Assembly (NCBI GenBank): GCA_903904735.1
Contig: CAIVDM010000075.1
Span: 1-32,507, forward strand
DNA from: an uncultured delta proteobacterium
Lineage (GTDB): Bacteria; Bdellovibrionota_C; UBA2361; OMII01
Reading direction: 5' to 3'
DNA length: 32,507 nucleotides
Part shown: positions 16,757 to 26,438 of the stretch, piece after piece
Layout: the number at the start of each line of letters is the position of its first letter
Numbering within the stretch: the stretch's first letter is position 1
Notes under the pieces: model-generated
Database searches by the model: none
The model's input: only the letters and a program-made list of their open reading frames with translations
Told to the model about the DNA's origin: nothing
Made by a program: the position numbers and the translations under genes

Positions 16757-17007
16757 GTCAAACACTTGGGCTTAAGAGGTATCCTTTAGCCTCATGATAC
16801 GGAGCCACTGGCGCTAAGCTAGTTCCACACACTATTTCCTTTCAATTGAGCAATTCTAGGAAGACAAGGTCCTGGAACCACTACTAAAGGAGTCGTCTTT
16901 TCCGCGGTTAGTGTAATTTAGCGCCAACCCGACGCGTCAGGTAAGTTGAGTAACAGCCGCAAGCGAGGCATCGTAGGGACGAGAGCTGAATGAACTGAGG
17001 GGGAGAT

Positions 17008-17520
17008 ATGTCAAAAGAAGATACATGCGCATGTGATTTTAACGAGCGAAGCTTCAGCCCGTCCCCACTTTCGCAACTTCCCTGTCTTATCGGCGGCATT
17101 ACCGCGCTCGTCAGCGGTTTCTACTTTCGGGTTCGAGGTGTGTGGATGGATTACTCGGCAATCGTACTTCCGCTCGCGCTCATGAGTGGCATCGTCGGCA
17201 TCATGCTCATTCTCGTAGTCCTCTGGAGGTGCAGAAACGAGAAGCTTTGTTTCTGCTCGCTGTATGTCTCTCGATATGCGGGGATCCTCGGAAACAACCT
17301 GCGTACCAGCCGACTGTTGTACCATCACATCCGCGGAGTCGAGATCGAGCAGAGCATTATAGATCGCATCCTCGACCTCGGAGACATCCACGTATCGAGC
17401 GACAACTCTCGCGCCTCAGCGGAGATAGTTATTCGAGGTGTTCGACGTCCAGAAAGGATCAAGGACATCTTACTTGAACGAGTGGCGGCCTCCCAGACCA
17501 CAACTCAATCAGCGGCCTAA
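17008..17520 (+). CDS. Two-TM bacterial PH-domain (bPH2/DUF304-like) protein
   Basis: This is a 170-aa membrane protein with a cysteine-containing N-terminus (CAC at 8-10), two predicted transmembrane helices (~21-42 and ~48-73) and a cytoplasmic domain (~80-158). The domain matches the bacterial PH pattern: RLLYHHIRGVEIEQSIIDRILDLGDIHV, then a strand ending in IVIRGVRRPERIKDIL. Such YdbS/YdbT-like proteins are poorly understood; some are linked to envelope stress or resistance to ribosomally made toxins. The start has GAGGGGGAG just before the ATG. It is divergent from the M48 protease and convergent with the gene at 17546. The family call is fairly sure, the role unknown. Confidence 0.82.
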   Translation: MSKEDTCACDFNERSFSPSPLSQLPCLIGGITALVSGFYFRVRGVWMDYSAIVLPLALMSGIVGIMLILVVLWRCRNEKLCFCSLYVSRYAGILGNNLRTSRLLYHHIRGVEIEQSIIDRILDLGDIHVSSDNSRASAEIVIRGVRRPERIKDILLERVAASQTTTQSAA

Positions 17521-17545
17521 CGTAGCCGTCGTGACAGAAGAAACA

Positions 17546-17998
17546 TCACCGGATTGTTCTCTCACGATCCTCGTTGCAAAGATCGCCTAGCAGGCGAATC
17601 ACCCCAGCGTTGAACTCTCGCTGCCTCTCAAATGATGGTCCGAGCAAGGCGGCAACCGAACGAAAAAGGATCTTCTTCACAAACACGATGAACGGTCCGA
17701 TCACAGGTCTGTGAGACGTGATGTTGCCAGCCCTAATCCCCGCTGAATAAATCTGACACAGCGAGCGTAGCATCTCGAGCCGCTGGGAAGATGTCGTGAA
17801 ACTTTGTGACGCAATCGCCGTTGAGATCCCCGCCACTCGTTCAGGCTCGTTTGGCGGCATGGCCCCACTTTCCACCCATGACTTGACGGCACTCGTTAAT
17901 GCGTTCGCCAGACTAGTGTCCGCGCGCTCGCCCACACTCAGCCATCCGTCATCTGTTTGTTGTGTCTGATCAGAACTCATGACGAGAGAGCGTATCAC
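17546..17998 (-). CDS. Hypothetical protein, translationally coupled to the binding protein upstream
   Basis: Not a recognised family; about 150 aa. The GTG at 17998 overlaps the upstream TGA as GTGA (17995-17998), which favours it over the ATG at 17980 (MSSDQTQ). Neither start has a strong Shine-Dalgarno. The product is helical. The C-terminal PSFERQREFNAGVIRLLGDL resembles a short amphipathic motif (QxxFNxxxVRxLxxL) that I associate with helical segments next to glycosyl- or methyltransferase genes, a loose analogy only. A hydrophobic stretch near residues 100-118 (PVIGPFIVFVKKILF) could touch the membrane. Coupling to a BtuF-like gene implies they are made together, but the joint function is unknown. 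Confidence 0.6.
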   Translation of the reverse strand: MIRSLVMSSDQTQQTDDGWLSVGERADTSLANALTSAVKSWVESGAMPPNEPERVAGISTAIASQSFTTSSQRLEMLRSLCQIYSAGIRAGNITSHRPVIGPFIVFVKKILFRSVAALLGPSFERQREFNAGVIRLLGDLCNEDRERTIR

Positions 17999-18924
17999 AG
18001 GAAACGGTGTCGATGAAGCTCAAGGAACCTTAACTTAAAGAACTCATCTCGCTGAGTTATATAGCCGCTTTCAAGCCCAGCGAGAGCTGAGACAAAGATC
18101 GCCGCCCCCTTAAGAAACCTCGGACCCGGCCGGTACAAGTCCTTGCCATCGCAAAAGAAAACATCTCCCCTTTTAACAGCGGGAAGGGCGTCCCATCCCT
18201 CGAGTGCCTCGAGGGTCCCTAAAGAACGAACACTGCTCGGAACTCCGCCCTCGGGGGGAGCGACCACTATAGCGTCTGGCCGGAAGTCGCGAATCTCCGA
18301 CCACTGAAGCTGTGTGTCACGACGCTTCGGCTCACGAGTAAAGAGCTCGCACGAGAACAACTTAGCGAAACTTGGAAACCAAAGAGTCTCTGTTCTGAGC
18401 GGGTCGACGCTCGATAGAAGTACGACCTTCTTGCCGCGCGACCGATCAAAAAAACTGTCAGCCCATTCCATCAGCTGCGCCTTAATTCGCCCAGCTAGTT
18501 CCCTGGCCTCCCGGCTTTTACCAGCACGCCCACCAACAATGCCTATTTCCTCATACATAGTGGCCAGTGAGATAATCGACACATCTTGGACGACAACCCG
18601 ACGACCAACCCACGCTTCGAAATACTCCTCCGCAAACGGTATGAACGTCGCTCTCTCGGCGTCTGTGATATGCGTGAGGATCAGGTCCGGTTTTGAGGAG
18701 ACTATCTTTTTTACATCGACTGGCCGGCCGGCGAGCCCCCGAGAGATCCTCTGATCATCCGCGCTGGTATACTTCGGTGCGTTATCCGGAGAGGCGCCGA
18801 CTATCGAGGGGACAAGGCTCGCGTCAGAAAGCTCGCAATCGCCCGAAACGCCGACGAGCATGGTGGCCGCTCCACAGAAATCGATAATGTCGGTTATAAA
18901 CGGCTCAAGCGAGACGATTCTCAC
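17995..18924 (-). CDS. BtuF/FepB-like periplasmic-binding-fold protein without a signal peptide
   Basis: The fold is that of a class III (cobalamin or iron-siderophore) substrate-binding protein, 309 aa. Residue 1 runs straight into the first strand of the mature domain (MRIVSLEPFITDIIDFCG), so no signal peptide or lipobox is present. Other family features are KPDLILTH (78-85), the repeated lobe with REPKRRDTQLQWSEIRDFRPDAIVV and the end DGKDLYRPGPRFL. The start is a GTG at 18924 with AGGTG about nine bases before it. A cytoplasmic role (ligand sensing or carriage) is thus possible; alternatively the export signal is unusual. No BtuC/BtuD permease genes are nearby. The downstream gene overlaps by GTGA. 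Confidence 0.82.
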   Translation of the reverse strand: MRIVSLEPFITDIIDFCGAATMLVGVSGDCELSDASLVPSIVGASPDNAPKYTSADDQRISRGLAGRPVDVKKIVSSKPDLILTHITDAERATFIPFAEEYFEAWVGRRVVVQDVSIISLATMYEEIGIVGGRAGKSREARELAGRIKAQLMEWADSFFDRSRGKKVVLLSSVDPLRTETLWFPSFAKLFSCELFTREPKRRDTQLQWSEIRDFRPDAIVVAPPEGGVPSSVRSLGTLEALEGWDALPAVKRGDVFFCDGKDLYRPGPRFLKGAAIFVSALAGLESGYITQRDEFFKLRFLELHRHRFL

Positions 18925-19196
18925 AAATTATCACCTAGAGTTTCACAACGCCTATAATAGATCGATGCTCCCTGAGCGCACACTCCTTTTATGGAAATGC
19001 GCGGTATAAAACCGGCTAACATCAATAAGTTCTGGATCTTAGACTGGATTTCCTCTTGACGAACCATCACCCCCTAACGACACTGTATGGATGTAGGAAG
19101 TATAAAGGCTTGTCCTTGTCGGAGTCTCCGGCAATAGCGATCCTAGTGCCGTACCGACGGACACTGGGGGAAAGCCCGTTTTTTTAAGGCCTGTAT

Positions 19197-20024
19197 ATGC
19201 GGAGCTCCCCCGTATTCACCCGTTGCCGTGTGACGCTCTCACGCGTTCTCGTCACCACATTGCTTACCACGGCAGTAGCCTGTTCCACCGGCCGCTCATC
19301 AACCTTCTCGAGCCTCTCTGAGCAAGGGATCCTCGCGGTTAGCTCCGACAACCCGTATGTTGGGGCCAATATCTTTCTCTCCAATGAAATGGAGGAAAGC
19401 AGATATCTCTACAACTTTATGAAGGAAAAGGGAGCGCCTGAAGCGATTGAGCTCAGCGGTCGTGACGTTGAAAAGTCGGAGTTGAAACTCTTCTACTCAG
19501 GGCGACAAGAGATGTACACGGCTGTACCACAGTTCGATCGGTCCTTGGGAGTCAAGGAGTGGATCGTCCGTGGACCGTACGCGCTCGATCGAGCCTCCTA
19601 TCGTCAGGTTATCAGCCTCCCATCTGAGCGAGGCGGAGTGTTTCTGATTTCGGGACGTCGCGAGGTTCTAGGAGGGACACTTCAGGCGGCAGAGACTCGC
19701 ATGATTGCGCCGGTTTTTATCGAGCCTCCTCGACCAAAAGTGACGAAGCGGCGCGCCCCAGCTACCAAGGCGCCGGCCTCGACTGTCGCCATCGCGGAGG
19801 ACCCCCTTAAAAACCCCGCGAACCTCGACCAACAAGCGTTGGCAGAAGCCCGTCAGGGTATGAAAGCCGCTCCTGTCAAAGCTTCGGAACCCGGCGTAAC
19901 AGTAACGGTTGGATCGAGCCAAGGTACGGCCAAGACCTTAGCCCCGACCGATAAGGCCCTTCCTTCCAACCAAGCGACAAGCGCGTCGCCGAAACCTATC
20001 GGGACACAAGCTCCCCGCAAATAA
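19197..20024 (+). CDS. Predicted lipoprotein with Pro/Ala/Lys-rich C-terminus
   Basis: A 275-aa exported protein of unknown family. Residues 1-29 look like a lipoprotein signal (arginines, hydrophobic VLVTTLLTTAVA, then C29); the lipobox AVAC is acceptable but not ideal. A compact domain of about 130 residues follows (~45-175). From ~185 the protein becomes a low-complexity Pro/Ala/Lys/Thr tail, which may span periplasm or peptidoglycan. The ATG at 19197 follows AAGG by seven bases. It lies upstream of a 58-aa TM protein (opposite strand) and the ABCC-type exporter, though no operon is shown. It might act in the envelope with that exporter, but this is only proximity. Confidence 0.68.
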   Translation: MRSSPVFTRCRVTLSRVLVTTLLTTAVACSTGRSSTFSSLSEQGILAVSSDNPYVGANIFLSNEMEESRYLYNFMKEKGAPEAIELSGRDVEKSELKLFYSGRQEMYTAVPQFDRSLGVKEWIVRGPYALDRASYRQVISLPSERGGVFLISGRREVLGGTLQAAETRMIAPVFIEPPRPKVTKRRAPATKAPASTVAIAEDPLKNPANLDQQALAEARQGMKAAPVKASEPGVTVTVGSSQGTAKTLAPTDKALPSNQATSASPKPIGTQAPRK

Positions 20025-20043
20025 TCGGCGAAAGAGCCCATTT

Positions 20044-20220
20044 CTACTGAGGTGTGGCGAGCGCCGTTGGCGCTACGGGCGCGTTGCTCTGACTGCCAGG
20101 CATCCTTCCTCGAGCCATAAAGTAAACGAGCAGAACAACCGCCACTAAGGCAGCTACGGATATCACGGTCGTAATAAGTGAGTTCTCTTGCGCGGCACGC
20201 GCTGGTGTTGTGGTCGCCAT
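20044..20220 (-). CDS. Small single-TM protein, 58 aa
   Basis: This short ORF has a strong Shine-Dalgarno, GAGGGG, just before the ATG at 20220. The 58-aa product has a polar N-terminus (MATTTPARAAQENS), one clear hydrophobic helix (~16-35, TVISVAALVAVVLLVYFMA), an arginine-rich inner end (ARGRM) and a Ser/Pro/Ala tail. It is likely a bitopic inner-membrane microprotein, perhaps partner of a larger complex. It lies between the lipoprotein gene and the ABCC exporter, on the opposite strand. The coding call rests on the Shine-Dalgarno and the TM pattern. Confidence 0.65.
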   Translation of the reverse strand: MATTTPARAAQENSLITTVISVAALVAVVLLVYFMARGRMPGSQSNAPVAPTALATPQ

Positions 20221-20281
20221 AGGTTCCCCTCCATGTAAGGAATAGATCGAAGGTTTCTACTCGGAATTCTAATCGGCCTCC

Positions 20282-23200
20282 ATGACCCCAATCACCGGCG
20301 GCGGCCATCATCCCCTCATGCGAGCTCGGGCGCTCCATGCTATTCTAACCTCTATGTCCACCACCTCACGACCAAGCGCGCTATCACGACTGACATTCTC
20401 GTGGGTCCTGCCATTGGTGCGCCGTGCCATGCAAGGACGGCTTGGCACCACAGATCTCGTAGCGCTACCCAAAACATACGCATCCACACATGACACTATT
20501 GTACTGCGAGACAAGATCGATTCTCTTCGGCCCAGCAAGGTTCGACTGCCACTCGCGATAGCACAAACCTACCGCAAGGAACTTCTCATTATTTTCGCCC
20601 TCTCTCTCGGCTCCAACATCTGCAGCCTTGTCGCTCCACTACTCCTGCGAGAGGTAATCAGAGGGCTTGAGGGTAAGACCGGCTTTCTCACACCCCTTTT
20701 ACCGTACGCCTCCCCTCTTCTTGGCGACACAACCAACTATAGCTACCCCCTCCTTTGCTCCCTCGTTTTGTTCATTAACTCTGTGCTCGGAATCTTCCTG
20801 ATCCATCATCTGTTTTGGATCCAGCCTCTCTTCGGGGTTCGATGTCGCGCCGCTCTCAACGCTCTCATCTACGACAAATCGATTAAGCAGGAGCGCTCCT
20901 CGCACCAACAGGTGTCGAGCGGATTTATCGTAAATCTTATCGGCACAGATACGCTCCGGATCGCTACCTTCGCGGGCTTCATGCACTCGGCATGGCATCA
21001 TCCAATTCAACTCGCGGTCGCCATCAGCCTACTCTATTACCTGGTTGGCGCGCCCGCGCTGATCGGAAGCTCGACTCTCCTGGTTTTACTTTTGGTTTCA
21101 ATCCTCGTCTCTCGGAAGCAAACCAAGATACGGCGCGAGCTATCGCGAATCTCTGACCGTCGGGTTGGATTAACACACGAGTCTTTGGTGCACATCAAAG
21201 CCGCCAAGTTTCAGGGCTGGGAGGACAATCTAGCGGCTAAGATATCCGCGATAAGGCTCTCAGAGGTCGCCTTATCGAGAAGACTCGCGAATCTCGCCGC
21301 TGTATCGTCCTTTGCCTCGGGTAGCGCGCCGGCTGTGGCGATGGCGGTGACCTGTGGGGTCGCGCTATCGCGAGGCGTGTCTTTAGACGCGGCGACGATT
21401 TTCCCCATGCTAACCCTTTTTGTTCTTCTACGGTTCGCGCTGAACAACCTGCCATCCACACTTTTCGCCATCATTGAATCATCGGTAGCTCTTCAAAGGA
21501 TTGAGTCATTTCTAGAAACCCCTGATCACGCTTCCCCCAACAGTTCGCCCGCCATGCGGGAGGCTATAAAGATGACCAACGTAGTGCGTGGGTGGGCGCC
21601 GCACAAGCCGGCCATAACGGTTCCATCGCTTTCGATTGAGCGAGGAGAACTTGTGGTAGTGATCGGTGGTGTTGGCGCTGGAAAGTCAGCCCTCCTACTC
21701 AGTATTCTCGGAGAGCTCCAATCCTTTGAAGGCGATATCTCGGTCTGCGGGTCTCTGGGATACGGCCCTCAAACTCCATGGATAATCAGCGACTCCATCC
21801 AGGGAAACATCACGCTCGGTCTTCCATTCGACCAAGAGAGATACCGCGCAGTCCTTCGCGCGAGTGGTCTGCCGCACGACCTTACACTGCTTCCGCACGG
21901 CGATAGAACTCAGATCGGCGAGCGCGGCATAAACCTCTCTGGAGGTCAGCGGCAACGTGTGGCGCTCGCTCGGGTCCTCTATCGTGGCGCTGACATATAC
22001 CTTCTCGACGATCCGCTCAGCGCTTTGGATCCAAAAGTGGCGAATCATGTGTTCCGTCATATGGTGCGAGGAGAGATGGCGGGGAGCACTCGAGTGCTCG
22101 TCAGTCATCGCCTTGAGTATGCCCTCATGGCGGACCGAGTGTTAGTGATGAAAGACGGAGAGATTCAGGAGATGGGAACCCCCGCGGAGCTGTCCCGTCC
22201 CGGCACCCAGTTCTCACAACTTCTTGAGTTTCACGAAAAGATGTCCAGCTCGGAGAAACATTCACTTCAAGCGATCTCGCATGAGGAACACGCTGAATTA
22301 AAGAGTGCCCATCCCGGGGAAAGCGAGGTGAAAGACTCAATTATAACCGAGGAGGAGCGCGGAACTGGGGGCGTCGCGTGGAGCTCTATCCGCCAATATG
22401 TGAATCGATTGGCGCCGGGAGCGTCGCTTGCGTTCCTGATCAGCCTTTTCATTGGTCGTCAAGGAGCCTCGGTCAGCGCGGATCTGTGGGTAGCTCAATC
22501 GTCACACCTTACTCCGTCAAACCTATCTACTTTCCTTGCCGGCTATGTGGCTATTATCTTTGCCCTCTGTGCCGTTGTCTACCTCCGCTCCATCTACACG
22601 CTCACCCGAGGACTAGCCGCGGGCGTCGCGTCTCATCGATCGCTGCTCCTGGGAGTGCTCCACGCGCCGATGCGTTTTTTCGAGTCCAATCCAGTAGGTC
22701 GTATCATCAACCGATTTAGCAGAGACCTGGAGACTATTGAATTGAGTCTGCCGGCTTCCCTGATCGACGCGGGTCACTGCCTCTTTGAGACCATCGCTGT
22801 CTGTATCGTGATTGGGATAATAGCGCCGGCGACCTTAATCGTTATTGGACCTATCGCGGTCGCGTACTACACGCTGCAGAAGATGTATCGACCTATCTCT
22901 CGCGACGCGCAGCGAATGTACTCAATTACCCTTTCTCCTGTTTTCGCACTACTCTCAGAGTCATTGTCGAGCATTGAGACTCTGCGCGCCTCAAGGGTAA
23001 ACGATGCATTCGCGCGCAGGTTTCGGGCGTTTCTCGACGAGAACACGCAAGTGTCCTATAACCAAACAGGGGCCAACCGTTGGATAGGAATCCGTCTTGA
23101 GCTGCTCGGCTCTATTCTTATTCTTGGAGTTGGAGTCAGCGCGTCCTTGGGCTTTGACACTACCCTCGGTATCGGATTTTCAGGTCTCATACTCGCGTAC

Positions 23201-24091
23201 GCGAGCTCCGTTACCGGAGCGATGAATTGGGCGATCCGCAGCATCTCGATGGTTGAGAGCAATTTGACCTCTTTTGAAAGGATTGAACGCTACGCTCAAA
23301 CCCCCTCAGAACGGCTCGAGGGACAGACTCCCCCCAACTGGCCCGCGAAGGGAGAGATAAAGATCTCTCATCTCACTGCGCGGTATCGTCCAAATCTTCC
23401 ACCCGCCATCTTGGATCTTTCGTGCGCTATTCCCGCAGGCACCCGTGTTGGCATCGTTGGGCGAACCGGGTCGGGCAAGAGTACGATGATCCTGGCTATG
23501 ATGCGTATTCTTGAGGCGGAATCGGGGAAGATTGAGATTGATGGCGAAAACATCGCCAACATCAAATTAGCGCACCTTCGTTCTTCCGTGACGGTTGTCC
23601 CACAGGAACCAGTTTTATTTTCTGGGACCCTTCGAGAGAATCTGGATCCTTTCGACACACTCGAAGACAACGCCATCATCGCGGCGCTCCAGAGAGCGCA
23701 GCTCGGCGAGTTTTTAGTGTCACTTCCCAAGGGACTCTCGACACGAGTTCGTGAGGGTGGTTTTAATTTTAGCTGCGGGCAGCGCCAACTCATCTGTCTA
23801 GCGCGAGCACTGTTGAGAAACAGTAAGTTGATAATACTGGATGAGGCGACCGCGGCTATCGATGTGGCGACTGACTTCGCGATCCAGCGAACAATTCGCG
23901 AAGAGTTTAAAAACGCGACCGTCTTCGTTATCGCTCACCGATTAGCGACGGTCATGGACTCCGATCTCATTCTCGCTCTCAATAGCGGTCAACTCGTCGA
24001 GTGCGACTCGCCGGCAAACCTACTTTCATCGCCATCTTCTCTGCTATCTAATCTGATGGCGGAAATGCGCAGAAGTTCACATCTCGGGTAA
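20282..24091 (+). CDS. Full-length ABCC/MRP-type ABC exporter (TMD-NBD-TMD-NBD)
   Basis: This is a single-chain exporter with two TMDs and two different NBDs, the layout of eukaryotic MRP/CFTR-family proteins. From the first ATG (20282) it is 1269 aa; M13 (20318) and M25 (20354) are alternatives, and homology starts at SALSRLTFSWVLPLVRR, just after M25. NBD1 has Walker A GVGAGKS (K468), LSGGQ (552-556) and Walker B LLDDPLSALD. There D577 replaces the catalytic glutamate, as in MRP1, making NBD1 degenerate. NBD2 has RTGSGKST (K1066), FSCGQ (1163-1167) and ILDEATAAID (E1188), a canonical site. TMD2 starts after ~700 and includes PMRFFESNPVGRIINRFSRD. No extra N-terminal TMD0 is seen. Substrate unknown; MRPs export organic anions or conjugates. 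A weak terminator follows. Confidence 0.92.
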   Translation: MTPITGGGHHPLMRARALHAILTSMSTTSRPSALSRLTFSWVLPLVRRAMQGRLGTTDLVALPKTYASTHDTIVLRDKIDSLRPSKVRLPLAIAQTYRKELLIIFALSLGSNICSLVAPLLLREVIRGLEGKTGFLTPLLPYASPLLGDTTNYSYPLLCSLVLFINSVLGIFLIHHLFWIQPLFGVRCRAALNALIYDKSIKQERSSHQQVSSGFIVNLIGTDTLRIATFAGFMHSAWHHPIQLAVAISLLYYLVGAPALIGSSTLLVLLLVSILVSRKQTKIRRELSRISDRRVGLTHESLVHIKAAKFQGWEDNLAAKISAIRLSEVALSRRLANLAAVSSFASGSAPAVAMAVTCGVALSRGVSLDAATIFPMLTLFVLLRFALNNLPSTLFAIIESSVALQRIESFLETPDHASPNSSPAMREAIKMTNVVRGWAPHKPAITVPSLSIERGELVVVIGGVGAGKSALLLSILGELQSFEGDISVCGSLGYGPQTPWIISDSIQGNITLGLPFDQERYRAVLRASGLPHDLTLLPHGDRTQIGERGINLSGGQRQRVALARVLYRGADIYLLDDPLSALDPKVANHVFRHMVRGEMAGSTRVLVSHRLEYALMADRVLVMKDGEIQEMGTPAELSRPGTQFSQLLEFHEKMSSSEKHSLQAISHEEHAELKSAHPGESEVKDSIITEEERGTGGVAWSSIRQYVNRLAPGASLAFLISLFIGRQGASVSADLWVAQSSHLTPSNLSTFLAGYVAIIFALCAVVYLRSIYTLTRGLAAGVASHRSLLLGVLHAPMRFFESNPVGRIINRFSRDLETIELSLPASLIDAGHCLFETIAVCIVIGIIAPATLIVIGPIAVAYYTLQKMYRPISRDAQRMYSITLSPVFALLSESLSSIETLRASRVNDAFARRFRAFLDENTQVSYNQTGANRWIGIRLELLGSILILGVGVSASLGFDTTLGIGFSGLILAYASSVTGAMNWAIRSISMVESNLTSFERIERYAQTPSERLEGQTPPNWPAKGEIKISHLTARYRPNLPPAILDLSCAIPAGTRVGIVGRTGSGKSTMILAMMRILEAESGKIEIDGENIANIKLAHLRSSVTVVPQEPVLFSGTLRENLDPFDTLEDNAIIAALQRAQLGEFLVSLPKGLSTRVREGGFNFSCGQRQLICLARALLRNSKLIILDEATAAIDVATDFAIQRTIREEFKNATVFVIAHRLATVMDSDLILALNSGQLVECDSPANLLSSPSSLLSNLMAEMRRSSHLG

Positions 24092-24113
24092 GTGTCGTCT
24101 CTTCGTCCTATAC

Positions 24114-24133
24114 CCCGAATCGGGATCTTTTTT
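24114..24133 (+). terminator. Weak hairpin plus T-run after the ABC exporter
   Basis: CCCG (24114-24117), loop AAT, CGGG (24121-24124), then ATC and six T (24128-24133). The stem is only four pairs, though a wider fold with TCGGGTA near 24083-24090 is possible. It lies 22 bp after the exporter stop. Confidence 0.35.
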
Positions 24134-24324
24134 CTCAAATCCAGCGACTCGCCACGCTCGTGGTTGAGGATTCTGACACCGATTTGCGCCCCCTCGAGAG
24201 CTCGTGTATCCCTGCTATCGTGCCACAGTGATGGAGAACGCGAATAAGGGGGATAAAAACACCTCCTTAAGCGCAAAACCCCTGTAAGCGCATGATTACC
24301 CGCCAGGAAACACAAGGAGGACCT

Positions 24325-24837
24325 ATGCGATCCCTAGCCATGTATTTCGAGATCGGAGAGCTGATCGAAGTTCATTTCAAAGACGGAGCCAATAGCGACG
24401 TTCGAGTATCTGTACGAGGCAAGACTAGCGGCCCACTCCGCCAGGCAGGCTCCTTCCAGTGGACAGCGGCCGTGAAAGGCTTCTCGCTGCTTGTGCTTCG
24501 AACCTGCGCGGGTCAGGAGGGAATGCTTTTGGCGGGGGAAAAGGACTCGCTAGCATCGAGCTTAGACTACGCTATCTCGAAACAGCCTGTATGGCTCTCT
24601 GAGATGTTCGGCTGTGATTCGCTAGGCTCAAGTCTAGCCAAGCGTATGATCCTGAGAACCAACCCCGAGCGCAAACGTCCGGGGCCAGTCGTACTCGGCA
24701 TCAACCAGCTATTCCTGCGTCCGTCTGAGATATCGATTTTCTCGCATGGGAAACCGTGTAGTGGCGCCGACCTGCTCGGCCTTCACGCCCAGCTTGAGTG
24801 TCTGAATATGCCTTTCCAGCACGCGATAGCGGCGTAA
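24325..24837 (+). CDS. Hypothetical protein, 170 aa
   Basis: Unknown family. The ATG at 24325 is chosen over an earlier in-frame start at 24292 because AAGGAGG (24314-24320) stands just before it. The product has no signal peptide or TM segment. The N-terminal half looks beta-rich (MYFEIGELIEVHFKDG, VRVSVRGKTSG). The rest is mixed, with cysteines at scattered positions. It faces the aldo-keto reductase convergently across a strong hairpin pair. No neighbours suggest a role. Confidence 0.65.
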   Translation: MRSLAMYFEIGELIEVHFKDGANSDVRVSVRGKTSGPLRQAGSFQWTAAVKGFSLLVLRTCAGQEGMLLAGEKDSLASSLDYAISKQPVWLSEMFGCDSLGSSLAKRMILRTNPERKRPGPVVLGINQLFLRPSEISIFSHGKPCSGADLLGLHAQLECLNMPFQHAIAA

Positions 24838-24852
24838 CAGGATTCTCTCATT

Positions 24853-24902
24853 GGCATTTGTCAGTTGGTCACGACGGTTACGTGACCAACTGACAGAATG
24901 CC
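24853..24902. terminator. Very stable long hairpin at a convergent junction
   Basis: TGTCAGTTGGTCACG (24859-24873) pairs perfectly with CGTGACCAACTGACA (24881-24895), 15 base pairs around a 7-nt loop. GGCATT/AATGCC extends the stem with one bulge. There is no T-run on either strand. It lies between the genes ending at 24837 and 24916 and can serve both as a transcript end. Confidence 0.72.
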
Positions 24903-24915
24903 GTAAAGAACTCCC

Positions 24916-24928
<13 letters not shown>
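24902..24928. terminator. Second hairpin next to the first, overlapping the AKR 3' end
   Basis: CGTAAAGAA (24902-24910) and TTCTTTACG (24920-24928) form a perfect 9-bp stem with a 9-nt loop. The right arm lies inside the last codons of the aldo-keto reductase. It adjoins the larger hairpin at 24853-24902, making a tandem pair. Confidence 0.45.
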
Positions 24929-25896
<968 letters not shown>

Positions 25897-25961
25897 ATGC
25901 ATCCCCCATCTGTTCGACGCGGCGACATTCTCACATCGCGCTTACAGTGACGCCAGGGATG

Positions 25962-26438
25962 TTAGCGTGTAATGAGCACTACCGCACTCGCTAAAACACC
26001 CTCCTCGCGCCCGATGAATCCCAACCGCTCTGTGGTGGTGGCTTTAATGGTTACTCGAGAGGGCTCCGCGTCAAGGATGCTACTTAGTCGCTCTTGCATC
26101 TGTGTCACATAGGGCTTCACCTTCGGGACCTCAGCGAGCAGAGTTATATCGGCGTTCACCAGCGACCACCCCTCACTTGTCGCGAGGGTCCAAACTCGAC
26201 GTAAAAGCTCACAGCTATCAGCGTCCTTAAATGACGCGTCGGTGTCTGGAAATAAAGTTCCAATGTCCCGACGGCCGATAGCGCCTAGTATAGCGTCCAT
26301 GAGGGCATGAACGAGGGCATCGGCGTCCGAGTGCCCCTGGAGACCCTTAGAGCTTGGGATCTCAACTCCTCCAAGCACACAGCGTCGCCCTTCCTGAAAA
26401 GGATGAATGTCAATTCCCTGTCCGATCCGAAAGTCCAT
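25962..26438 (-). CDS. ispF: 2-C-methyl-D-erythritol 2,4-cyclodiphosphate synthase
   Basis: Fifth enzyme of the MEP isoprenoid pathway; it cyclises CDP-ME 2-phosphate, releasing CMP. It is 158 aa, like E. coli IspF (159). Metal ligands D10 and H12 in GQGIDIHPF and H44 in the GHSDADALVHALMDA motif are present, as are IGTLFPDTD, the DSCELLR segment and the C-terminal KATTTERLGFIGREEG. The ATG at 26438 has GGAGA upstream; the ORF reaches 26465 but that part lies inside ispD. It overlaps the ispD 3' end by 29 bp, so the two are co-translated or coupled. Confidence 0.96.
   Translation of the reverse strand: MDFRIGQGIDIHPFQEGRRCVLGGVEIPSSKGLQGHSDADALVHALMDAILGAIGRRDIGTLFPDTDASFKDADSCELLRRVWTLATSEGWSLVNADITLLAEVPKVKPYVTQMQERLSSILDAEPSRVTIKATTTERLGFIGREEGVLASAVVLITR

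Noticed and set aside
18953..18958. TATAAT as a plus-strand promoter
   Set aside because: No acceptable -35 at 16-18 bp and over 230 bp to the next plus-strand start; kept as unproven.
18991..19059. 22-aa plus ORF (MEMRGIKPAN...)
   Set aside because: No Shine-Dalgarno and too short to support.
19056..19090. TTGACG ... TGTATG promoter before the lipoprotein gene
   Set aside because: Spacing of 22 bp is too long for sigma-70.
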